A DNA stretch of 64,000 nucleotides. Source: Fodinibius sp. Rm-B-1B1-1 (lineage in GTDB: Bacteria; Bacteroidota; Rhodothermia; Balneolales; Balneolaceae). The notes below the pieces were generated by a model, which was not told the DNA's origin, did not search any database, and saw only the letters and a program-made list of their open reading frames with translations. The position numbers and the translations under genes were made by a program. The stretch covers positions 806,001 through 870,000 of the forward strand of contig NZ_JBCFYD010000001.1 of the NCBI RefSeq assembly GCF_038594945.1, read 5' to 3'. Positions 7,725-16,501 of the stretch are shown here, in pieces (the first letter of the stretch is position 1; each line of letters opens with the position of its first letter).

Positions 7725-8480
7725 ATGACGCTATCAAAAAAACAGGAAGACCTTTGCGAGAGCAACAAAACCGACTTCTCGAACCTAAGTGCGTTATTTC
7801 TAAATTGCACGCTTAAGCCAAATCCCAAAGAATCACATACCGAAACACTGATAGAAGTATCGCAGTCTATTTTTGAAAAGAATGAGGTTTTCACCGAGGT
7901 TATTCGTCCCGTAGATTACAATATTGCACCGGGGGTATATCCGGATATGACAAACCACGGATTTGAAGAAGATGACTGGCCTGAAATTCAACAGAAAGTC
8001 ATGGATACCAATATTTTGATCATCGGCTCTCCCATCTGGTTGGGCGAAAAATCTTCGGTTGCTACCAAGGTTATTGAGCGACTTTATAGCTATTCCGGAA
8101 ATCTCAATGACAAAGGACAGTATGCCTACTATGGACGAGTGGGTGGTTGCCTGATTACCGGGAATGAGGATGGAATCAAACACTGCTCAATGAGTATCCT
8201 CTATGGCCTACAACACTTGGGATATGTGATTCCTCCCCAGTCCGATGCCGGGTGGATCGGTGAAGCAGGGCCGGGACCAAGTTATGGCGATGAAGGAGAA
8301 GATGGCCCCATTGGGTTTGATAACGAATTTACCCAGCGTAATACCACATTTATGACGTGGAATTTGATGCACATGGCACACATGCTTGATCAGGCCGGCG
8401 GAATACCTGCTCATGGAAATCAGCGATCCGAATGGGAGGCTGGTTGCCGGTTTGATCATCCTAATCCAGAACATCGATAA
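7725..8480 (+). CDS. Flavodoxin-like NAD(P)H-dependent FMN oxidoreductase
   Basis: The product has a flavodoxin-like fold. An FMN phosphate-binding loop NCTLKPNPKESHTE follows the first strand (ALFLNCTLK), and the second FMN loop is GSPIWLGEKSSVATKVIERL. A GGCLITGNEDGIKHC segment follows near residue 140. The start is taken at ATG 7725 because the AGAGG at 7713-7717 is well spaced for it, while the alternative ATG at 7719 is only one base away. The family transfers electrons from NAD(P)H through FMN to quinones or other acceptors; the substrate is unknown. Its position after a peroxidase-like gene and before a rhodanese suggests redox defence. Confidence 0.75.
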   Translation: MTLSKKQEDLCESNKTDFSNLSALFLNCTLKPNPKESHTETLIEVSQSIFEKNEVFTEVIRPVDYNIAPGVYPDMTNHGFEEDDWPEIQQKVMDTNILIIGSPIWLGEKSSVATKVIERLYSYSGNLNDKGQYAYYGRVGGCLITGNEDGIKHCSMSILYGLQHLGYVIPPQSDAGWIGEAGPGPSYGDEGEDGPIGFDNEFTQRNTTFMTWNLMHMAHMLDQAGGIPAHGNQRSEWEAGCRFDHPNPEHR

Positions 8481-8592
8481 CGCAACGCCCTTGCTACAGA
8501 TCGCTACATATTTTTGCAGAGAACGTAACTTTTTCCAAATTGTTAACAATTCTATTTGCTAATATCCATACGATATCAAAAATCAATCAAAT

Positions 8593-9894
8593 ATGAACAC
8601 CCTATTCACCCAAGAACTTATTGCGAATATCGAAGAAACCGACGCTGTATTAATCGATATTCGTCCCATTGCTGCTTATAACGGCTGGACATTGGAAGGC
8701 GAAAAGCGCGGTGGACATATTCCCAGTGCTAAAAGTATCCCCCTGCAATGGACCGAATATATGGATTGGATTGAGGTACTCGAGGAAAAAAATATCCGCA
8801 AAGAGCAGCCTGTTATCATCTACGGATATACCAAAGAGAACAGTACTATGATGGCTCAAAAGTTAGATAAGCTGGGGTTCCAGCAGATCATGACTTACAA
8901 CCATTTTGTTGACGAGTGGGCTGCTAACTGGGATCTACCATTGGATAAATTGCCTCGATACAAACACCTGGTGTATCCTCAATGGGTAAAGCAGTTAATT
9001 GATGGCCAGCAACCACCTCATTTTGATAATAACGATTATGTCATATGCCACTCCCATTACGATCATATCGAAGATTATCGCAAGGGACATATTCCCGGCG
9101 CAATTCCCGTGGATACCAACAGCCTGGAATCGACCGAAACCTGGAACCGGCGGTCTCCTGAAGAACTGCGAGAAACACTGCAAAACTTGGGTATTCGCCA
9201 CGATACCATGGTGGTAATCTATGGACGGTTTTCTTCTCCGGTATATGATCAGGAAAAATTTCCCGGAAAAAGTGCTGGTCATCTTGGAGCCCTGCGATGT
9301 GCTGCCATTATGCTATATGCCGGTGTACAAGACATCAAAATACTGAATGGCGGTATCACCAGTTGGGAAACGGAAGGATACGACCTTTCAACAAAACCGA
9401 CCAAACCTACAGCTGTTGACGATTTTGGCATTACGATTCCTGCCCATCCCGAATACATGATTGATACGCCCGAAGCAAAACAGCTGCTGGCGTCAGATGA
9501 TGGAGAATTGGTGAGCATCAGAAGCTGGGAGGAGTTTATAGGCAATCGAAGTGGTTATCACTATATCGAAAGAAGGGGACGTATCCCCGGTGCCGTATTT
9601 GGCAATTGTGGAAGTGACGCCTATCATATGGAAAACTATCGCAATTTTGATCACACTATGCGTGAATATCAAGAGGTGGAAACGGCATGGAAAGATGGTG
9701 GCATTACGCCTGACAAGCATATTGCTTTTTATTGCGGAACCGGTTGGCGGGGAAGCGAAGCATTTTGGAACGCCTGGCTATTGGGATGGCCTAATGTTTC
9801 GGTTTATGACGGCGGATGGTTTGAATGGTGCAACGATCCGGAGAATCCTATCAAAACGGGAGAACCTGACCAATCAATACTAAAACAGATTTAA
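8593..9894 (+). CDS. Triple-rhodanese sulfurtransferase
   Basis: The 433-residue protein contains three rhodanese-like domains, at about residues 5-125, 135-260 and 290-425. The repeated features are GHIPSAKSIP, GHIPGAIPVD and GRIPGAVFGN. Only the third domain has an active-site cysteine, C381 in FYCGTGWRGSEAF. The corresponding loops in domains 1 and 2 (IIYGYTKENS and VIYGRFSSPV) have Gly in that place and should be structural. There is no signal peptide, so it acts in the cytoplasm, moving sulfane sulfur from thiosulfate or a persulfide to a thiol acceptor. It stands alone between a 112-base gap and a terminator-like hairpin. Confidence 0.85.
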   Translation: MNTLFTQELIANIEETDAVLIDIRPIAAYNGWTLEGEKRGGHIPSAKSIPLQWTEYMDWIEVLEEKNIRKEQPVIIYGYTKENSTMMAQKLDKLGFQQIMTYNHFVDEWAANWDLPLDKLPRYKHLVYPQWVKQLIDGQQPPHFDNNDYVICHSHYDHIEDYRKGHIPGAIPVDTNSLESTETWNRRSPEELRETLQNLGIRHDTMVVIYGRFSSPVYDQEKFPGKSAGHLGALRCAAIMLYAGVQDIKILNGGITSWETEGYDLSTKPTKPTAVDDFGITIPAHPEYMIDTPEAKQLLASDDGELVSIRSWEEFIGNRSGYHYIERRGRIPGAVFGNCGSDAYHMENYRNFDHTMREYQEVETAWKDGGITPDKHIAFYCGTGWRGSEAFWNAWLLGWPNVSVYDGGWFEWCNDPENPIKTGEPDQSILKQI

Positions 9895-9898
9895 ATAA

Positions 9899-9935
9899 AA
9901 AAGGGATAAAATCTTACACTTTATCCCTTTCCCAT
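9899..9935 (+). terminator. Terminator after the rhodanese gene
   Basis: The arms AAAGGGATAAA (around 9900-9910) and TTTATCCCTTT (9920-9930) pair perfectly around an 8-9-base loop, a few bases after the rhodanese stop. The T-run is short, so termination may be partial. The remaining 9936-10134 is AT-rich and shows no gene. Confidence 0.6.
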
Positions 9936-10134
9936 TTTGATGATTAAGTGTTCGTAATATTGATGCACCTATCCAACATTATCTTAGCTGTTAAATTCCC
10001 AAACTGATAGCTTAACATATTTTCTCAAATTTTTATACCGGATTTATGTAACTATATAGAATTTGCATTAGATTGTTAGCCATATACAAAAAGAGTGTTT
10101 AGGCTTTAGGTTTCATATTTCACCTCCATCATTT

Positions 10135-11622
10135 ATGATTTTTTCAAAAATTCTATCTCTTGTATCAGTGCCTCCATATCATAAACTTCCAGCTCTTTTT
10201 TACATGCTTATAATACTCTTGCTGGGCCCCACAGGTTTTTCTATCGCACAGACAGCACCAGACTCCACATGGTCTTTTCCCACCGTTCTGCTCGATACAG
10301 ATAATGATGATACATTGGATTATGCTGACCAACATATCAGGATCGGAGGCATTGCCAATACTGCATTTTCGCAAATCCACACTACCCGACTATCTTCCGC
10401 TATTCAAAATGATAACTATGGCCTTCGCTTTTACTCTAAAATGAGAGGCGACTCCTTTGAAGTTGGAGACAGTTTAGTACTCGAAGGACGGTTACATAAC
10501 TATAATGGGCTTAATGAACTCTATGTGGATTCATATGAAGTATATCCCGAGGTCAATAAAACGTTTTCTCCCAAAACACTAACAGACAAAACAAACAACC
10601 CTGACCGGTTTATTGGGATGCTGGTAGAAGGATCCGGTAAAATTACCGACAAAGGAACCATTAATAATGGAATTTACCTTTCTGTTTCAATGAGAGAAAA
10701 TAATGAGTTTGAGCCAAAGGTTTTCCTCTCTAACTTTCATAACTCGTTTACTGATTTCAACTTTGATATACTAAGCATTGGCGACAAGATATCTTTCACG
10801 GGGGTTTTATCAGAATTTAAAAGTGACCTTGCAGGCCACAACTACTTGGTTTACCTGCGTACTCCTGATGACCTACAATACACGGGCATACCACGGTACT
10901 ACTTTTATGGGGCAGGGGGACTAATTCTCCTCATTTTTACTGGGGTAATAGTTTGGATCATCAGTTTACGGCGAAAAGTTGAAAGCAAGACCCAAAAAGT
11001 ACAAAAGTCATTAGAAGAAAAAGAGATACTACTACGCGAAATCCATCACCGAGTAAAAAATAACCTTTCTATTATATCCGGCCTCCTCGATCTCCAAAAA
11101 GATACCACTGACGTTGAAAGCACCCATAATGCCCTGCAGGACAGTCAGTCACGGATTCGCTCGATGGCCCTTATTCATGACAAACTTTATCAAACCGAAT
11201 CCCTTTCTGATATCAACCTCGATGAATACCTTGAAGAGTTGGTAGAAGCCATTAGTGCAACATTCATTAACAAACAAAATAAAGTTGATGTTAAATATGA
11301 GCTTGACGAAGCCAACATTAATATTGACAAAGTTGTGCCCTGTGGACTACTCGTTAATGAGCTTGTTGTTAATGCCTTCAAGCACGCTTTTGATGATAAA
11401 AAGCAGGGGGTTTTAACAGTAAAACTCCAAAACCAGGGACAAGAAGCGGTATTAACCGTAGCTGATAATGGTCCCGGCCTGCCAGAAAATTTTAATCTGG
11501 ATACGGGCGACTCGCTCGGATCAATGCTCATCCAAACTTTTGCAGCCCAACTTGGGGCTGAACTGACTATTGACCGTGACTATAAAGGGGCCGCCTTTAT
11601 TTTCACATTCTCACTAAATTAG
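10135..11622 (+). CDS. Membrane sensor histidine kinase, HisKA_2 type
   Basis: The 495-residue kinase has an N-terminal hydrophobic segment (residues 17-40) ending in a signal-like FSIAQ. An extracytoplasmic domain of about 210 residues contains OB-fold-like strands (VGDSLVLEGRLHNYNGLNEL). A membrane helix follows at about 258-280, then a short coiled coil. The HisKA_2 phosphoacceptor motif is EIHHRVKNNLSIISGLLDLQ, with the first His at 304. The HATPase domain has GLLVNELVVNAFKHAF and DNGPGLP. No response regulator is adjacent, so the partner is elsewhere. The OB-fold-like sensor domain is a reading by eye. Confidence 0.85.
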   Translation: MIFSKILSLVSVPPYHKLPALFYMLIILLLGPTGFSIAQTAPDSTWSFPTVLLDTDNDDTLDYADQHIRIGGIANTAFSQIHTTRLSSAIQNDNYGLRFYSKMRGDSFEVGDSLVLEGRLHNYNGLNELYVDSYEVYPEVNKTFSPKTLTDKTNNPDRFIGMLVEGSGKITDKGTINNGIYLSVSMRENNEFEPKVFLSNFHNSFTDFNFDILSIGDKISFTGVLSEFKSDLAGHNYLVYLRTPDDLQYTGIPRYYFYGAGGLILLIFTGVIVWIISLRRKVESKTQKVQKSLEEKEILLREIHHRVKNNLSIISGLLDLQKDTTDVESTHNALQDSQSRIRSMALIHDKLYQTESLSDINLDEYLEELVEAISATFINKQNKVDVKYELDEANINIDKVVPCGLLVNELVVNAFKHAFDDKKQGVLTVKLQNQGQEAVLTVADNGPGLPENFNLDTGDSLGSMLIQTFAAQLGAELTIDRDYKGAAFIFTFSLN

Positions 11623-11668
11623 TAATACAGCATAATAATCTGAACATTCTCTACCTTTATAAAGTCGC

Positions 11669-12337
11669 TTAAATCAATACCGATTGATAGTAAATCACAT
11701 ATAGTCCTGCCAGAACTAACAACCCTCCGGTAATGCGCTCCATATGGGGAAGGATTTTCCGCAGATATTTCATCAAAAAGTCTTTTGCAAAAGTGGAGAG
11801 TAAAATAGTTCCGATCATCATGCCGCTAATACCCACAAAATAGGCACCGATATACGAAGTACCCAGCCAAAGCGACGGTGCAGCCATTGCCTGTGTAGCA
11901 ACAACTAAAAATAGGGGAAATAAACAGCCCAGTGCACCGATGGCATAGGCTATTCCAAACACAAACGCTTCCACTGCTTCCGTTTTATGCGATGGATTAT
12001 TCATGTTGATTGAAAAGGAAATATCCTTGCCCCAAACCATGGCTATACCCATGATGATCAACACTCCGCCCATCCCTATGGTGATCCACTTCATATAATC
12101 TTTAAGGACCTGGGCTGCTACGATAATAAGCCCGCCGGCGATGACGTACACCCCCATAATGCCAAGGATACTTAATAATGCCAGTTTTAATCCTCGATAC
12201 AGTCGTTTTGTTACTGCTGGATCTTTCTGCGAATTACGCCCGATAAAGGCAACAATATACCCCGGTAATAAGGCAACGGCACATGGAGCCAAGAACGCAA
12301 AAACCCCCTGTAGGAATGAGAAATAGATAAATTCCAT
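11669..12337 (-). CDS. ccdA: CcdA-type thiol-disulfide transporter
   Basis: This 222-residue membrane protein has six hydrophobic segments. The two conserved cysteine sites of the CcdA/DsbD transmembrane family are visible in LAPCAVALLPGY (helix 1) and IGALGCLFPLF (helix 4). It passes electrons from cytoplasmic thioredoxin to periplasmic thiol proteins, often for cytochrome c maturation or disulfide repair. The start lies five bases after the stop of a TlpA-like lipoprotein, its likely direct partner, so the two form a tight operon transcribed to the left. Confidence 0.85.
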   Translation of the reverse strand: MEFIYFSFLQGVFAFLAPCAVALLPGYIVAFIGRNSQKDPAVTKRLYRGLKLALLSILGIMGVYVIAGGLIIVAAQVLKDYMKWITIGMGGVLIIMGIAMVWGKDISFSINMNNPSHKTEAVEAFVFGIAYAIGALGCLFPLFLVVATQAMAAPSLWLGTSYIGAYFVGISGMMIGTILLSTFAKDFLMKYLRKILPHMERITGGLLVLAGLYVIYYQSVLI

Positions 12338-12342
12338 GAATA

Positions 12343-12891
12343 TTAGTTATTAACTAACTGGTCAAATAAGTCGCGGTATTCCTCTTCACTTAGTGCCGTT
12401 TTATTTTTTTGAAAAACGATGTATCCATCACGATTTACCCCCACGGTGGTGGCCTGACTTTCAACGCCAAAATCTACCATAATTTGGGGATGTCCCCAGG
12501 TAGTTGGAAATTTAAATCCTTTTTCTTCCGCAAGATCTACCATAACCTCCCGAGTGTCGGTGGGATCAATTCCAATAGCCACAAAGTTCAACTGATCTTT
12601 ATAATCCGGATAGACTTCTGAAAGTACCGGCCAATTCTTAGCGCAAACAGGGCACCACGAAGCCGTGAAATATACAACCAGGGGTTTATCTTCAGCCATT
12701 GCCTTTTTCAAGCTTACCGTATCACCTTTCAGTGTTTCGACTTCAAAATTTGGAGCCTTTTTTAGTTCATTTTCAACATTGGCTGATGACTGCTGCTTGC
12801 TGGGTTCTGATTCTGATTGTTCTGAAGTACAAGCCGCTGCAAAAAGGAATAGCACTAAAACGATGATTGTCAGGTTATTGAATTTTTCCAT
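12343..12891 (-). CDS. TlpA-like thioredoxin-fold lipoprotein
   Basis: The 182-residue precursor has a lipobox LFAAAC with the lipidation Cys at 21, then a Ser/Glu-rich linker. The thioredoxin-fold domain carries the active site WCPVC (ASWCPVCAKNWP) and a later cis-Pro region around SQATTVGVNRDG. It is a membrane-anchored periplasmic thiol reductase of the TlpA/ResA group. The following ccdA gene starts five bases after its stop, which suggests that CcdA keeps it reduced. The targets are unknown; apocytochrome c is a common one in this family. Confidence 0.85.
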   Translation of the reverse strand: MEKFNNLTIIVLVLFLFAAACTSEQSESEPSKQQSSANVENELKKAPNFEVETLKGDTVSLKKAMAEDKPLVVYFTASWCPVCAKNWPVLSEVYPDYKDQLNFVAIGIDPTDTREVMVDLAEEKGFKFPTTWGHPQIMVDFGVESQATTVGVNRDGYIVFQKNKTALSEEEYRDLFDQLVNN

Positions 12892-12999
12892 TATAGGATA
12901 TCGTAATTTTTACTTTTTAGTTGATGATTAGCCAAGAACTTTTCCTTGCTAATATTCATTAATTTGTCTATTCGTTACCTTCTGGTCCCACAATTTAAG

Positions 13000-13791
13000 T
13001 CACATTGACCGATGTTGTTCAGTTCTTTTTAGGAGAGACTTAAACTGCCCTTCCACTTTTTCATCTACGTCCAACGGATTCTGAAAATTTTCTTCTATTT
13101 GATCTTTCCGCTGCTGGCCGCCGAGAATGACCTCAATTTCCTTGTTTACCAATCCCTTTATAGAAGCTTTGGCTACCTGGGTGGGGCTATCCATTTTACC
13201 ATCAACGTTTGCTGTTTTCATCATTTCGGTATCAGTAGCAGTTGGATAAACCGTCATCACGTGAATTGGGTATTTGTATAATTCTCTTCGCATCGCCTCG
13301 GAAAAGTGTTTGACCGCTGCTTTCGTAGCGGCATATACACTATAAAATGGCATTGCAATGTAGCCGAGTCCAGAAGATACATTAATGAGCGCTCCCTCTG
13401 AACTTTCTTTAAGCAGGGGCAACAGGTGTTTTGTCAATAGAATTAGTCCAGTAACATTAATATTTACTTGACTAATAACATCGTCATCGCTGATCTCTTC
13501 AAGAAAGCCCGCGCTAACCACCCCGGCATTATTAATCAAAATATCGAGAGCGCCCCATTCCTCTTTTACCATTTTTGCTGCGTTTTTCACATCATCCAAT
13601 TGAGAAACATCTCCTTGAATTTTCAGAAACGTTACAGAAGAAAATTGCTCTTCCAGCGCATCCAACTTCTCTCCTGTTCTTCCCATAACGGCAATTTCTT
13701 CCACCCCATGGGTTAACAACTCCTCGATTATTGCCTTGCCAATTCCAGCACTTCCACCCGTTATTAAAACTTTTTTGTTAGCTAACTCCAT
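13000..13791 (-). CDS. Short-chain dehydrogenase/reductase (SDR)
   Basis: A classical SDR of 263 residues. The cofactor motif TGGSAGIGKAI lies near residue 12, followed by NNAGVVSAG, the catalytic Ser in INVSSGLGYI, and YxxxK in YSVYAATKAAVK. It oxidises or reduces an alcohol/ketone with NAD(P)H; the motifs do not reveal the substrate. The ATG at 13791 is preferred to the in-frame TTG at 13797, because GGTG lies eight bases before it. It resembles the DltE/YqjQ-like SDRs in having an extended C-terminal tail. It is separated from its neighbours and probably transcribed alone. Confidence 0.85.
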   Translation of the reverse strand: MELANKKVLITGGSAGIGKAIIEELLTHGVEEIAVMGRTGEKLDALEEQFSSVTFLKIQGDVSQLDDVKNAAKMVKEEWGALDILINNAGVVSAGFLEEISDDDVISQVNINVTGLILLTKHLLPLLKESSEGALINVSSGLGYIAMPFYSVYAATKAAVKHFSEAMRRELYKYPIHVMTVYPTATDTEMMKTANVDGKMDSPTQVAKASIKGLVNKEIEVILGGQQRKDQIEENFQNPLDVDEKVEGQFKSLLKRTEQHRSM

Positions 13792-13929
13792 AAACAATAC
13801 ACCTATCCTTTTACTTTATTATTCATCATCAAATAGCCAAGGTATAATTGATGGGTTTTGTGACAGAAATCTTACCTAACTTACCCTCATCCGGATAACG
13901 AACTAATTACCGCCAAACCTTTTACCGCA

Positions 13930-14200
13930 TTGAACAAGATAGCTATTGTCGTACTGGCCGAAACAGAATCACACGAATCCTTTACGACATATTGTAAATG
14001 CCATGGAATTGGCTAAAGAGTTACAAGATCATGATGACAAAGTTCAAATTATTTTTGATGGAGCATGTAGATTCTGTGCAAAAGCGTTTGGAGTTATAAA
14101 TGAAGTTCAAAAAACAAATGTAGATCTACTGGATGAATGCGATAAACATCCAAGCTTGCGCAACTTTATAGCAGACGATTACCAAGTTGTTACGTTTTAA
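13930..14200 (+). pseudogene. DsrE-like sulfur-relay protein gene, frameshifted and internally deleted
   Basis: A frame opening at TTG 13930 encodes a DsrE-like first strand (NKIAIVVLAETESHES). It then runs out of frame at a TTT at 13981-13983, reaching a stop after CHGIG. Removing one T restores LRHIVNAMELAKELQDHDDK and then VQIIFDGACRFCAKAFGV, LLDECDKHPSLRNF and YQVVTF to 14200. From memory, intact relatives have roughly 30 further residues between the IFDGA and the ACRxCAxAFGV segments; that block is absent here. Both defects suggest a decayed gene. An alternative is that only the second frame is translated, from TTG 13946 or the ATG at 14003. Confidence 0.6.
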
Positions 14201-14227
14201 TCATAAACTCTCTTTTCAATGCCCCCA

Positions 14228-14275
14228 ATAAGATTCCCGTTCTTTTCTTTTTTGAGAGCAGGAATCTTATTTTAT
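14228..14275 (+). terminator. Probable terminator after the DsrE-like remnant
   Basis: ATAAGATTCC (14228-14237) and GGAATCTTAT (14261-14270) form a perfect 10-bp stem, followed by TTTTATT. The loop is 23 bases. It lies between the DsrE-like remnant and the exchanger gene. Confidence 0.5.
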
Positions 14276-14312
14276 TGCAGCTTTCCAGTTGATAAAATTC
14301 AGGAGATTACGC

Positions 14313-15350
14313 ATGATATTGTCATTACTATTTTGGTCGGCCGTAGCTATCATCGCTACAGGCATTTTATGGAAAGGCAGCGACTGGCTGGAACACTCCA
14401 GTGAAGGACTTTCTACCTATTATGAGTTACCGGATATTGTACAGGGAGCGCTGGTCGTGGCCATTGGCTCCAGCTTTCCAGAACTGGCTACCGTTGTAAT
14501 ATCTACCATCCTCCATGGAGAGTTTGATTTAGGTGTTGCCGCTATAGTTGGTTCTGCAATTTTTAATATTCTTGTAATACCTGCCGCAGCAGCCCTTGTA
14601 ACGAAGGATCCCCTGGAATCGAATCGAGACCTTGTCTATAAAGAGGCGCAGTTCTATATCATATCTGTAGCTGTACTCATTATTACCTTTTCTTTTGCGG
14701 CTATTTTCAATCCGGTTGAGGCTACAGATGGCAAAGGAGTTATCCTGGGTGAAATGGATCGTCTTTTAGCCCTCCTTCCTCTTGTACTCTATGGCTTCTA
14801 TATCTTTATTCAATACCAGGATACCATGGACTATGTGCCGGAACGCGATTCAAGCACCATCAATCCCCTTAAAGAATGGGGACTACTAATAGCAAGTTTA
14901 GCAGTCATTTTAATAGGCGTAGAACTGCTGGTCCGATCAGCAATCGAATTTGGAAATATTTTAGGAACTCCTTCATTCTTGTGGGGTATTTCGGTCGTAG
15001 CTGCAGGCACCAGTATTCCCGATGCATTTGTAAGCATCAAAAAAGCCAGAAAGGGAGATGCTATTACTTCTATAGCTAATGTGTTGGGCAGCAACATCTT
15101 TGATCTGTTGGTCTGTATCCCGATTGGAGTACTCATTGCGGGCACTACCGTCATAAACTTCTCGGTTGCCGCACCGTTGATGGGCGCCTTAACCCTCGGT
15201 ACCCTTCTGCTGTTCAGTTTTATGCGTACCAATATGATCTTGGGACGATGGGAATCGGCCGGACTACTTATAGGCTATTTTCTTTTCTTACTTTGGATGG
15301 GGCTTGAAAATTTTAACGTTATTGACTCTATTCCCTCTTTGCCAGCATAG
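14313..15350 (+). CDS. Sodium/calcium exchanger family antiporter
   Basis: This 345-residue protein has about ten membrane helices and the two inverted alpha repeats of the CaCA family. The first contains GSSFPELATVVIS with GSAIFNILVIP. The second contains GTSIPDAFVSI with GSNIFDLLVCIP. The acidic residues in each repeat bind the cation in known members. It probably exports Ca2+ or a similar cation in exchange for Na+ or H+. The start is the ATG at 14313, served by the AGGAG at 14301-14305; an upstream TTG in frame has no such site. Confidence 0.85.
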   Translation: MILSLLFWSAVAIIATGILWKGSDWLEHSSEGLSTYYELPDIVQGALVVAIGSSFPELATVVISTILHGEFDLGVAAIVGSAIFNILVIPAAAALVTKDPLESNRDLVYKEAQFYIISVAVLIITFSFAAIFNPVEATDGKGVILGEMDRLLALLPLVLYGFYIFIQYQDTMDYVPERDSSTINPLKEWGLLIASLAVILIGVELLVRSAIEFGNILGTPSFLWGISVVAAGTSIPDAFVSIKKARKGDAITSIANVLGSNIFDLLVCIPIGVLIAGTTVINFSVAAPLMGALTLGTLLLFSFMRTNMILGRWESAGLLIGYFLFLLWMGLENFNVIDSIPSLPA

Positions 15351-15686
15351 CTTATATTCGTATTAAGCTTCCAAAGCCTAATTATGCTTGCACATACAAA
15401 CAGATAGATGCATCTAAGCACATAATATTTTCAATCTTCATTTGCATAGATTGTCGAAATACTTAATGTCAAAATCCCCGCCGCCAATTGAGGTATAACT
15501 TACGAACAATTATTCGTTGACCTTCAATCTCTATCAAAAAAAGAACCCAACTGTACTTATTGTACCCTACACTTAACTGGTGGATAGGCCTTTTATCGGT
15601 TTTTAGAAGTTTGAAGTTGGCTGATGCATTTTTAGTTCAAATTGTGTTAATTGGTAATACATCTTCATTAAAAAGCGGGGGCTGTT
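15351..15686. other. Intergenic region without a visible gene
   Basis: These 336 bases separate the exchanger from a secreted protein gene. I see no convincing frame, RNA gene, strong hairpin or repeat. The region is AT-rich and presumably contains the promoter of the gene at 15687, but no clear -35/-10 or -24/-12 pair stands out. Confidence 0.4.
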
Positions 15687-16481
15687 ATGAAGCAATTACT
15701 CTTTTCTTTAGCACTGTGTTTTGTCGTTTTTGCATCCTCATTTGGACAAGCACCAGAAAATAACTACCGGAAAATTGATTACTTGGATATAGACCAATCA
15801 CAAATTGATAAGTTTGTGCAGGTAACCCAAAAAGATTTCAAAGCGAGTTTTAATACCCTTTTGGAATCGGGAGGCATTAAAAGCTGGTGTCTTTATAAAG
15901 TAAAGTTACCAGGTGGTGAGGAAAGTGATTACAATTTTGTAAGTATTACAACCTCCTCATCTATTGGAGCATTGGGAAATCATTTTTCTAAAGCAACTTC
16001 GCCAGGATTTATCCCTTCTGACGTGCCCTCTGATGCACAACGTCAATTATCGAAACTTGCTACGTTAGTAAAATCTGAAATCTGGAAAATTGAAAATTCG
16101 GCCTATGCGGATACTGGCTCTACACCCAGCCGGTATATGACAATGGATTATATGAATGTTGCAACAGGTAAAGATCCTGATTATTTGATGCTGGAAGATG
16201 AAATCGCCAAGCCGATCCACCTGGAACGTATTGAACGAGACCAAATGGCAGGGTGGGAAGTATATGCCCTGATATTACCCGGCGGTATGAATTATGGATA
16301 TAATTTTGCCACTGGTAACCATTTTGCCAAACTCGAACATTTTGAATTTGGCTTTGATCAAGAAATAATCAGGCAAACAATGGGAGAAAACAGTAATGTG
16401 CCTGAACTTTTTGAAACTATTTATAACACACGTGATCTCGTTAAAGTTGAACTCTGGGAGTTAGTAGATCACTTAAAATAA
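15687..16481 (+). CDS. Secreted protein of unknown function
   Basis: The 264-residue precursor has a clear signal peptide (MKQLLFSLALCFVVFASSFG, then Q). The mature part seems to contain two related halves. DYLDIDQSQIDKFVQVTQKD with KVKLPGGEESDYNFVSI is echoed later by DYMNVATGKDPDYLMLEDEI with ALILPGGMNYGYNFATG. This suggests an internal duplication of a domain of about 110 residues that resembles a dimeric alpha-beta barrel. I do not recognise a named family. It stands alone, convergent with the lipoprotein gene at 16502. Confidence 0.7.
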   Translation: MKQLLFSLALCFVVFASSFGQAPENNYRKIDYLDIDQSQIDKFVQVTQKDFKASFNTLLESGGIKSWCLYKVKLPGGEESDYNFVSITTSSSIGALGNHFSKATSPGFIPSDVPSDAQRQLSKLATLVKSEIWKIENSAYADTGSTPSRYMTMDYMNVATGKDPDYLMLEDEIAKPIHLERIERDQMAGWEVYALILPGGMNYGYNFATGNHFAKLEHFEFGFDQEIIRQTMGENSNVPELFETIYNTRDLVKVELWELVDHLK

Positions 16482-16501
16482 ACAAGTGCTGGACACTCAT
16501 T

